From SIG78 sp036677805 (GTDB taxonomy: Bacteria; Verrucomicrobiota; Lentisphaeria; Victivallales; Victivallaceae), in NCBI GenBank assembly GCA_036677805.1, contig JAVBVS010000012.1, positions 1 through 6,729 of the forward strand: 6,729 nucleotides of DNA. The letters are read 5' to 3'. This document shows, one piece after another, positions 1 through 6,140 of the stretch (the stretch's first letter is position 1; each line of letters begins with the position of its first letter). The translations under genes and the position numbers were made by a program. The notes beneath the pieces are model-generated. The model did no database searches and was not told where the DNA came from. It saw only the letters and a program-made list of their open reading frames with translations.

Positions 1-126
1 TTGCGTGCGCCAAACGGGCTTGATATCGCGGAAAAGGCGGCGCTCGGAATCCGCAAGGTCTTTGAAAATCTCGACCGGATCGACGTGGAACGCATTCAGA
101 AAATCGTTGCGGAGCAGAAAAAATGA
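1..126 (+). CDS. C-terminal tail of an unidentified protein (partial, start outside window)
   Basis: Frame 1 is open from the first base to a TGA at 124-126 and gives 41 residues, from LRAPNGLDIAEKAALG to KIVAEQKK. The tail is charged and probably helical, which fits the end of a soluble protein. I do not recognise the family; the fragment is too short and has no diagnostic motif. Its stop codon overlaps the ATG of the next gene in an ATGA arrangement (123-126), which suggests translational coupling and a shared transcript. The overlap and the lack of any stop support it being real, but an open frame of 41 codons at a window edge could occur by chance. Confidence 0.6.
   Translation: MRAPNGLDIAEKAALGIRKVFENLDRIDVERIQKIVAEQKK
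111..114 (+). promoter_or_regulatory. Ribosome binding site (GGAG) for the upstream start of the ceramidase-fold gene
   Basis: GGAG lies 8 bases before the ATG at 123, inside the end of the upstream gene. It supports initiation at the overlapping ATGA junction, which would give the version of the protein that carries a signal peptide. Confidence 0.5.
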
Positions 127-1811
127 ACTCCGCGTGTTATATTACCCGAATCATCCTGACCGGATGTTTCTTGACAGGAGGTATTTTGATGAGCCAGGCG
201 ACCGATTTATCCAATCAGCCGGAATCGTTGAAAATCGGCTGGGCCACACGGGATATCACGCCGCAGGAACCGGTTGGAATCCCCGGACAGTTTCATCTCC
301 GGGTTGCCATGGGAGTGCTGGATCCGGTCACGCTGACGGCACTGGCGATTGAAAACGGTAAGGATACCGTCATCTTTCTTTCCGCCGATCTGGTGGTGGC
401 GCGCAATTTTCTGATCGACCAAATCCGGACGAAGGTCAAAGCGGCCAATCCGGAAATTCCGACAGAAAAAATCCTGATGAACGTCACCCATACTCATACC
501 GGTCCCGACTACTACCTCAATGTTGAAGATGCCGATGCCGGGTCTTCAACCGCCAGCGAAACCGACTATCCGGCGACCGTAAACATGAAAGCATCCGATG
601 AAATGTGTGAATTCATCGCCCGTCAGGGCGCCGATGCCGTTATAGAGGCATGGGACAAACGAATCCCGGGAGGAATTGCCTGGGGATACGGGTTCGCCAC
701 CACCGGGCACAATCGCCGGGTCGTTTATTTCGACGATGTGAGTCAGCGGCCCGACGCGATCAAACGGCCGGGCATCACCGTCAATGGACATGGCGTCATG
801 TATGGCAATACCAATGACAACCAATTCAGCCACTATGAGACCGGGGCCGACAGCTTCATCAATCTGCTCTATACTTTCGACCTCAAAGGAAAATTGACCG
901 GCGCCATCATCAATGTCCCCTGTCCGGCGCAAAATCACGAGTCCGAATGGCAGCTTTCGGCTGGGTTCTGGAACGAAGTCAGGGAAGGATTGAAGACGAA
1001 ATACGGCAATATTTTCATTTTGCCCCAATCGGCTGCCGCCGGTGATCTCGCCCCCCGTCAGTTGCATTATCAGACAGCCGAACTGCGCCGCTACCGGCTC
1101 AAGTATGGAGAAGAAATGAAGCAGTGGAAAACCCGAATGATCGCACCCGACGCCTGGTTGCCGACTCCGGAAAGTCGGGAACGGCAAAGTGATTATTTCG
1201 TCCTGGAGATGGCCCGCCGCCACGATATCGCCGAACGCATTGTCAATGCGTTCGGTGAGGTTCTGCCATGGGCCCGGAAAGATATTCGCACCCGGCTGCC
1301 GATGAAACACGCCATTGCCATAGTCTGTCTGCCCAAACGTTTCATCACCCAGGAAGAATATGAGCGCGAAAAAGCCGAACTGGAAAAACTGCAGCAGGAG
1401 GTGTTCCAGACGGATGGCGATCCATGGGCCGCCATGATCCACAATTCCAGATTGGCTTCGCGCAGGAAACGCTGCCTGAGCATCATCCAACGCTATGAAA
1501 CGCAAACCGCAGCACCAACATTGCCCATGGAGCTGCATGTCGTCAGAATCGGCGATATCGCATTTGCCAGCAACCGGTTTGAACTTTTTATGGATTACAT
1601 GCACCGGATTCAGGCGCGCAGTCCATTCGAGCAAACATTCATCATTCAACTGGCGGCAACGCCGGGCATGAATGGCGGCACCTATCTGGCAACCGAACGC
1701 GCCGCCGCCAATAAAGGATACAGCGCCAGTTTGTATTGCAACCAGGTTTCTCCGGAAGGCGGACAGAAACTGGTCGATGAAACAGTACGCATTCTCAAGG
1801 AGATCCATTGA
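123..1811 (+). CDS. Neutral/alkaline ceramidase-superfamily protein with altered amidase motif, probably exported
   Basis: The protein is 562 residues from the ATG at 123. It resembles the N-terminal domain of neutral/alkaline non-lysosomal ceramidases, zinc amidases that cut the N-acyl bond of ceramide. Supporting features in order are the IGWATRDITP opening with VGIPG; the metal-site motif NVTHTHTGP (residues 120-128, His123 and His125); NRR before VVYFDD; the block NVPCPAQNHE (264-273); LPQSAAAGDLAPR (ending at Arg312); and a C-terminal block with TYLATERAAANKGYSA (520-535) and NQVSPEGGQ. In characterised ceramidases the hexapeptide is GDxSPN with a catalytic Ser. Here it is GDLAPR (307-312), with Ala310 in that place. 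The HGTS block is replaced by CPAQ. Ceramide hydrolysis is therefore doubtful, and the true substrate is unknown. With the 123 start, residues 1-26 look like a signal peptide (Arg9, then a hydrophobic stretch, SQA before Thr27). A second ATG at 189 has a perfect AGGAGG and would give a 540-residue cytoplasmic form. Fold assignment is fairly sure; activity is not. Confidence 0.82.
   Translation: MNSACYITRIILTGCFLTGGILMSQATDLSNQPESLKIGWATRDITPQEPVGIPGQFHLRVAMGVLDPVTLTALAIENGKDTVIFLSADLVVARNFLIDQIRTKVKAANPEIPTEKILMNVTHTHTGPDYYLNVEDADAGSSTASETDYPATVNMKASDEMCEFIARQGADAVIEAWDKRIPGGIAWGYGFATTGHNRRVVYFDDVSQRPDAIKRPGITVNGHGVMYGNTNDNQFSHYETGADSFINLLYTFDLKGKLTGAIINVPCPAQNHESEWQLSAGFWNEVREGLKTKYGNIFILPQSAAAGDLAPRQLHYQTAELRRYRLKYGEEMKQWKTRMIAPDAWLPTPESRERQSDYFVLEMARRHDIAERIVNAFGEVLPWARKDIRTRLPMKHAIAIVCLPKRFITQEEYEREKAELEKLQQEVFQTDGDPWAAMIHNSRLASRRKRCLSIIQRYETQTAAPTLPMELHVVRIGDIAFASNRFELFMDYMHRIQARSPFEQTFIIQLAATPGMNGGTYLATERAAANKGYSASLYCNQVSPEGGQKLVDETVRILKEIH
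176..181 (+). promoter_or_regulatory. Strong Shine-Dalgarno (AGGAGG) in front of an alternative internal start at 189
   Basis: A full AGGAGG stands 7 bases before an in-frame ATG at 189-191, which begins MSQATDLSNQ. Starting here removes the candidate signal peptide. The site lies inside the 5' coding region of the longer version, so either this is the true start and the longer frame is only an open extension, or both starts are used. Confidence 0.55.
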
Positions 1812-1836
1812 TTATTAACTTGACTCATCAACCCCT

Positions 1837-1842
1837 GGGAGG
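1837..1842 (+). promoter_or_regulatory. Ribosome binding site (GGGAGG) of the pseudopilin gene
   Basis: GGGAGG is 6 bases before the ATG at 1849 and fixes that start. It lies in the 37-base gap after the ceramidase-fold gene. The gap has no convincing promoter or terminator; its only dyad is the weak GGGA/TCCC pair around the site itself. Confidence 0.6.
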
Positions 1843-1848
1843 TCCCGT

Positions 1849-2583
1849 ATGCATTCGGACAAACGTTTTACACTCATTGAACTTCTGGTTGTGATCGCCA
1901 TCATTGCGATCCTGGCCGCGATACTGCTGCCGGCCCTGGCCTCGGCCCGGGAAAGCGCGAAAACCAGCAACTGTCTGGCCAATCTGAAATCGATTCAACT
2001 CGGCTATCAAATGTATTCCGGCGATTGGAACGGCTGGCTTCGGCCGGCCAGTCTGAACGGTGGTACCGTAGCATGGTGGGGGCGGGACATACCCGATTAT
2101 GTCCTGGGCTTCAAAACCGGCATCGGCAGCACGGTCGGCGCGACCCAATATAGTGATGGCGCATGGAAGGTTTTCCAGTGTCCGGCCGAAGCTACCGAGT
2201 GGGGTGCTCATAACAATAATGCCGCCGATGGAAAATTTTCCTACACTCATTATTGCACCAACACCAAATTGATCGGAGCCGGTTACGATCTGCCTTCGGG
2301 AACGAGCGGCGGACAATCACCGGTCAAACCGATTACCGAAGCCGGATTGCTTGATCCTTCCAAGGCCATGGTCTTCATGGATAACGGGTGGAAAAACAAT
2401 TACACGCTGCAATATTTCGCTCACATCAAGACAGGGTTGCGTCATGGCGGAGGAAAATATCTGAATTGCGGCTTCTACGACGGCCACGCCGAAACCCGCG
2501 ACCTGGCCTCATGGGGATATCCCGGCGGAACCAACGTCGACTGGAATCTCTGCTGGGGACGTTCGGAAAAAATCTGGCCGTAA
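1849..2583 (+). CDS. Prepilin-type N-terminal cleavage/methylation protein (pseudopilin-like)
   Basis: The protein has 244 residues. Residues 6-24 (RFTLIELLVVIAIIAILAA) form a class III (type IV prepilin) signal: a short basic leader MHSDKR, cleavage expected before Phe7, Glu at +5 (Glu11) and a hydrophobic helix to about residue 30. Residue -1 is Arg6, not the usual Gly. After the helix comes ARESAKTSNCLANLKSIQLG and an aromatic- and glycine-rich globular part with FQCPAE (Cys111), typical of the pseudopilin-like proteins amplified in Lentisphaerota and Planctomycetota. Near the C-terminus RHGGG...FYDGH resembles the H-X9-DG motif of that group, but the spacing between His199 and Asp211-Gly212 is eleven residues. 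Family knowledge places such proteins in the inner membrane, processed by a prepilin peptidase and assembled into a pseudopilus or type II secretion-like structure. No peptidase or assembly ATPase is in the window. A GGGAGG site supports the start. The family call is secure; the particular role is not known. Confidence 0.92.
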   Translation: MHSDKRFTLIELLVVIAIIAILAAILLPALASARESAKTSNCLANLKSIQLGYQMYSGDWNGWLRPASLNGGTVAWWGRDIPDYVLGFKTGIGSTVGATQYSDGAWKVFQCPAEATEWGAHNNNAADGKFSYTHYCTNTKLIGAGYDLPSGTSGGQSPVKPITEAGLLDPSKAMVFMDNGWKNNYTLQYFAHIKTGLRHGGGKYLNCGFYDGHAETRDLASWGYPGGTNVDWNLCWGRSEKIWP

Positions 2584-2605
2584 CCCATTACATCCAACTA
2601 ACCCT

Positions 2606-2609
2606 GAGG
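2606..2609 (+). promoter_or_regulatory. Ribosome binding site (GAGG) of the LamG gene
   Basis: GAGG lies 7 bases before the ATG at 2617, in a 33-base gap that shows no stem-loop or promoter. It supports the chosen start, which also gives a good signal peptide. Confidence 0.5.
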
Positions 2610-2616
2610 TAATATC

Positions 2617-3351
2617 ATGAATTTGAACCCCGTTTTCTCCGCAGCGCTTATGTTGTTTCTGCCAGTACTCGGCGCAATCGAGCCGGCCATCGAATTCAAG
2701 CTCGACGAAGGCGAAGGCGTCACCCTCAAGTCCAACCTTCCGGAACTTTCCGGAACCGTCAAATTCCCGGAAAATACCCGCTGGGACAACGGGCGAGCGG
2801 AAGGCGTCCGGACGCTTTATTTTCAGGGCGCTCCGGACAAAACCCGCAAAGGCGGACATGCGGCGATTCCCTTGACGGGAAAATTTGATTTTTTCAAACC
2901 TTTCACCATCTGTTTCTGGATGAAGCCGGACAAAACCCTGTCCCGACAGTCAACCAGTGAATTAATCAGCAATGTCAGCGGAGACCGGGGGCCCGGCTTT
3001 CGCATTCTATTCAGCTGGAACCGCCTCTGTTTCTGGACGGGAGACGGTCAAAAGAACCTTGAAGTCAACACCAATCCCGCCAAATTCCCGATCGAACGCG
3101 ACGCCTGGACCCATGTCGCGATTACCGCCGACGGCGCCAAAGGCGCGGTTTACCTCAACGGGCTTCTCGCCGCCGAATCGAAACCGGAAACCCAATTTGC
3201 GGTCGCCAATACCAATCGGCCGCTTTATGTCGGTAGCTACAACGGCGGATACGCCTATAATTTCAACGGCAGTATCTGCGACCTGAAATTATTCGCTCAA
3301 GCCCTTACCCCCGCCGAAGTCCTTGCCATCGCTAAAGACATCGCTGAATAA
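2617..3351 (+). CDS. Exported LamG/concanavalin A-like lectin-fold protein
   Basis: The protein has 244 residues. Residues 1-20 (MNLNPVFSAALMLFLPVLGA) look like a Sec signal peptide cut after LGA. The mature part is a single laminin-G-like jelly roll (LamG_3 type). It opens with AIEFKLDEGEG, followed by TGKFDFFKPFTICFWMKPD (the common FTxxFWxKP strand), then WTHVAITADGAKGAVYLNG (from Trp164) and LYVGSYNGGYAYNFNGSICDLKLFAQALTPAEV (from Leu203), ending with the short helix common to these domains. There is no catalytic domain, anchor or sorting signal, so it is probably a small binding protein in the periplasm or outside the cell. LamG domains usually bind glycans or proteins and are often attached to hydrolases; here the domain stands alone, just before a multidomain hydrolase-like gene (13-base gap). 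The ligand cannot be deduced. It might instead be a non-catalytic structural protein of the surface. Confidence 0.85.
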   Translation: MNLNPVFSAALMLFLPVLGAIEPAIEFKLDEGEGVTLKSNLPELSGTVKFPENTRWDNGRAEGVRTLYFQGAPDKTRKGGHAAIPLTGKFDFFKPFTICFWMKPDKTLSRQSTSELISNVSGDRGPGFRILFSWNRLCFWTGDGQKNLEVNTNPAKFPIERDAWTHVAITADGAKGAVYLNGLLAAESKPETQFAVANTNRPLYVGSYNGGYAYNFNGSICDLKLFAQALTPAEVLAIAKDIAE

Positions 3352-3364
3352 TACGGGATAAAAC

Positions 3365-6133
3365 ATGAAACTGCAATGGATTTTTTCCGTCCTGCTGGCA
3401 ACCGCGACAGGCATACTCTCCGCCGCTCCTGCAATCGATGGCAAACTGGATGATCCGGAATGGGCGCAGGCCCGCAGGTTCGACCGGTTTTATATTCATA
3501 ACAGCACAATGTCCGGCTTGCCGACGGAGGCGCTGCTCTGGCACGACGCCAACGATCTGTACATCGGCTTCCGCTGCCCGGTCTCCGCCGATAGCGAACT
3601 TGTCGCCAAGGCGACTCAACGCGACGGCCGGGTTTCTGCCGATGACGCCGTCGAGGTGATGATCGATCCCGGCGCCTCCGGCGACCGCTATTGCCATGTC
3701 ATCGTCAATACCGCAGGTACGCTTTATGATGCCTATGCCGATCAGGGCGGTTTCGTTTCCGACTCCAAGTGGAATGGAGAAATTACCGCCGGAACATTTC
3801 GCGGGACTGATTTCTGGAGTGCGGAAATCCGCATCCCTTTTTCCACCCTGGAACTTTCCGCCGAAACCAAGCCGATCTGGGGCTTTAATTTCTGCCGCAA
3901 CCAGGTCAAGCCGCCGCAATTGTCCTCAACTGCTCCAAACGGAGTATTTCATGTCGCCAACGCTTTTTTGAAGGTCCCCGGCTTCGACCTCGATTACGGG
4001 CGGCTGGCCTGGCAGATTTCCGCACCGGAATTTACCGTAAAACAAGATGGCAATGGATTGACCGCCGCACCGCGAATCAGAATTGCCAATCCCGGAGAGA
4101 AAGAGCAAAAAATCAAACTGGATCTGGTCCTGACCGGTCCCGGTATTGCCGGTGCGACAATCGACCTTGCCGTCCCCGCCCACAGTCAGATCACAGCGGA
4201 TGTCCCCCCGATCACGCTTCCGGCCCCGGGTGCTTATACGGCACTGATCGGCATCCTTGATCCGGTCACCCGAAATGTTCTGGTTCGCCGGAATTTTCCG
4301 GTTCAGATTGCTTTTGCACCGCTGACTGTTGACCTGATCACTCCGCATTACCGCAATGCGATTTTCGCCACCCAGAATCTGGATGAAATCGTCTATGCCG
4401 TTCATTCCTCGGTTCCGGTTGAAGCGATCACCACCGGAATTGCCGATAGGTCGGGCAAAATTCTGCTGCAACGAAATCTCGCCGGCCCCGGAGAGGTGCG
4501 GATCAAAACGACGGAACTTCCCGAGGGACAATTCACCATCTTTGCCGACGCCGGAACCCGCGGACGAATCGAACATCCGTTACGCAAGCTCCCCCGGCGC
4601 AACGGGGAGGTCTGGCGCGACCGGGAAGGATTCTGGCGCATTGACGGCAAACGCGTCTTCATGGTGACGGAATGGAATGATCTGCATGTCCCCGGAGTCA
4701 ACGCATCGGTTCACGCCAATCCCGACTGCAGACTGATCGATCCGACGCTGCTGTACTCCAGTTTCCCGGCAAAAAAATCATTCCGGCAACCGATCATCGA
4801 TCCGCCGTCGGAAAAAATCATTCGGGACACGGTGAAGGAAAAATCGATCAATCCGGAACTGTTCGCCTGGTATCTTGCCGACGAGCCGGAGGTTGTCGGA
4901 ATGTCTGCTTCAGGCTTGTCCGGCGCGGCTGAAATCATCCGGGACGAAGACCCTTATCACCCGATCATTCTTTCCAACGACACCGTTTCCGGACTGAAGG
5001 ATTTCGGCAGTGCCGCCGAGATCAACGGGCTTCATCCCTATCCCAATCCCGCCAAGGGCAAACAGCGGCCCGGCTTCGGCCGTATTGTGGTGTTCATGGA
5101 TGAAGCGGCCATGCTGAATGCCGGAAACCGGAGACCGCAGTCCATCTTTTATTTGCAGCAGGGGTTCAACTATGGCGACTTCGGAAGCCTCAGCAGTCGC
5201 ATCCCGACCTTCGATGAAATCCGCACCCAGTTCTGGATGACCACCATCATGGGCGGTCGCGGCATCATGTTTTACAATCGCACGACCGAACATTACCCGG
5301 AACTCGCCATCGGCACTCCGGAAATCGGCCGCGAATTTGCCGCATTGCAAGATATGCTGACCGCCGATGACCAGCCCGGCGGTCTGACTAAAGGCAAACT
5401 CCGAACCGTGATCAAAAAAGTCGGAACCAATCTCTGGATTCTCGCCGTTTCCACCCAGGAAGCGCCATTCGACTATGAGTTCAACATCCCGGAACTCGGC
5501 GGCCGCAAACTTCAGGTTTGGCGGGAAGGACGATCCATCACTCCGGTGAACGGCCAATTCAGCGATCGCTTCGATAACTTCGATGTTCATATCTACACGA
5601 CCGATCCGGACACGCACGGTTTGCGGACCATTGCCGAAGTCGAACAGGAAATCGCCGCCCGGAACACCGCCCGGCGCAAGCCCGGCAACCTCGCGTTTCA
5701 GATGTTCGAACATGACCGGATGACCTTGCGCGCTTCCAGCAATCACTGGTTGCAGGGCCGCGCCGACAATACGCTCTGGCATGTAACCGACGGCGTGAAT
5801 CTGGGTGATAAATCAGACGACTACGGCAATCAGCGAACTTTTTTTCATGACGCTACCCCCAACCTCCTCCCGGACTGGATCGAACTTGAATTTCCTGAGC
5901 CGGTCACTGTTGGCAGAGTGGTTGTCTATCCGGTCAAACATTCGTTGAAAGACTATGAAGTTCAGATATGGCAAAATAATGATTGGAAAACCGTCGGCCG
6001 CGTCAAGGATGCGCAAGGCGATTTTCAGGAAGTGAAATTTGGCTCGGAAATCACCGCGAAAATCCGGGTTTTCATAACGGCCAATCGCGGCGCTTATACC
6101 AAAATTGCTGAAATTGAAGTCTATGAGCAGTAG
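3365..6133 (+). CDS. Exported multidomain glycoside-hydrolase-like protein (CBM9/DOMON-like, Ig-like, TIM barrel, F5/8 type C)
   Basis: The protein has 922 residues. A signal peptide at 1-20 (WIFSVLLATATGILSA) is followed by a CBM9/DOMON-like sugar-binding domain at about 22-216, with the hallmarks PAIDGKLDDPEW, DDAVEVMIDP (93-102) and the late strand WGFNFCRNQ (172-180). Residues about 220-415 look like two Ig-like beta domains. The region from about 422 to 700 resembles uncharacterised glycoside-hydrolase-like barrels: GFWRIDGKRVFMVTEWN opens it, WYLADEPE (502-509) carries the probable acid/base Glu507, then YLQQGF (596-601) and RTQFWMTTIMGGRGIMFY (620-637). The second catalytic carboxylate is not clear. 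Only about 70 residues separate the first strand from ADEPE, so the early barrel is compact. Residues about 774-922 form a discoidin (F5/8 type C) domain, with VTDG (807-810), PDWIELEF and DYEVQIW. A weak GGGA lies 6 bases before the ATG. It is probably a secreted or surface glycosidase with two binding modules. The substrate is unknown, and lost catalysis is possible. Confidence 0.85.
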   Translation: MKLQWIFSVLLATATGILSAAPAIDGKLDDPEWAQARRFDRFYIHNSTMSGLPTEALLWHDANDLYIGFRCPVSADSELVAKATQRDGRVSADDAVEVMIDPGASGDRYCHVIVNTAGTLYDAYADQGGFVSDSKWNGEITAGTFRGTDFWSAEIRIPFSTLELSAETKPIWGFNFCRNQVKPPQLSSTAPNGVFHVANAFLKVPGFDLDYGRLAWQISAPEFTVKQDGNGLTAAPRIRIANPGEKEQKIKLDLVLTGPGIAGATIDLAVPAHSQITADVPPITLPAPGAYTALIGILDPVTRNVLVRRNFPVQIAFAPLTVDLITPHYRNAIFATQNLDEIVYAVHSSVPVEAITTGIADRSGKILLQRNLAGPGEVRIKTTELPEGQFTIFADAGTRGRIEHPLRKLPRRNGEVWRDREGFWRIDGKRVFMVTEWNDLHVPGVNASVHANPDCRLIDPTLLYSSFPAKKSFRQPIIDPPSEKIIRDTVKEKSINPELFAWYLADEPEVVGMSASGLSGAAEIIRDEDPYHPIILSNDTVSGLKDFGSAAEINGLHPYPNPAKGKQRPGFGRIVVFMDEAAMLNAGNRRPQSIFYLQQGFNYGDFGSLSSRIPTFDEIRTQFWMTTIMGGRGIMFYNRTTEHYPELAIGTPEIGREFAALQDMLTADDQPGGLTKGKLRTVIKKVGTNLWILAVSTQEAPFDYEFNIPELGGRKLQVWREGRSITPVNGQFSDRFDNFDVHIYTTDPDTHGLRTIAEVEQEIAARNTARRKPGNLAFQMFEHDRMTLRASSNHWLQGRADNTLWHVTDGVNLGDKSDDYGNQRTFFHDATPNLLPDWIELEFPEPVTVGRVVVYPVKHSLKDYEVQIWQNNDWKTVGRVKDAQGDFQEVKFGSEITAKIRVFITANRGAYTKIAEIEVYEQ

Positions 6134-6140
6134 GACGACC

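Noticed and set aside
156..167. Possible lipoprotein signal (LTGC, residues 12-15) in the ceramidase-fold protein
   Set aside because: The hydrophobic stretch before the Cys is only about three residues long, too short for a lipoprotein signal; cleavage after SQA fits better.
171..176. TTGACA, a perfect -35-like hexamer, upstream of the alternative start
   Set aside because: No -10-like element is found about 17 bases downstream, and the ribosome binding site and start codon follow immediately.
5..352. Plus-strand open frame of 115 codons in the second frame at the left edge
   Set aside because: It crosses two better supported frames, is rich in Arg and Ser as out-of-frame reads often are, and matches no domain I know.
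546..1808. Long open frame of 420 codons on the minus strand opposite the ceramidase-fold gene
   Set aside because: It mirrors a plus-strand gene with clear conserved motifs, has no recognisable protein features of its own, and is explained by the codon usage of the true gene. The open minus-strand frames at 3332-3919, 3926-4576, 4910-5782 and 6072-6707 were rejected for the same reason.
1820..1825. TTGACT in the gap before the pseudopilin gene as a -35 box
   Set aside because: The expected -10 position (about 1843-1848) is GC-rich and falls directly before the start codon.
1812..1848. Terminator in the gap after the ceramidase-fold gene
   Set aside because: Only a 4-base GGGA/TCCC dyad with a 2-base loop is present, with no T-tract after it, and it overlaps the ribosome binding site.
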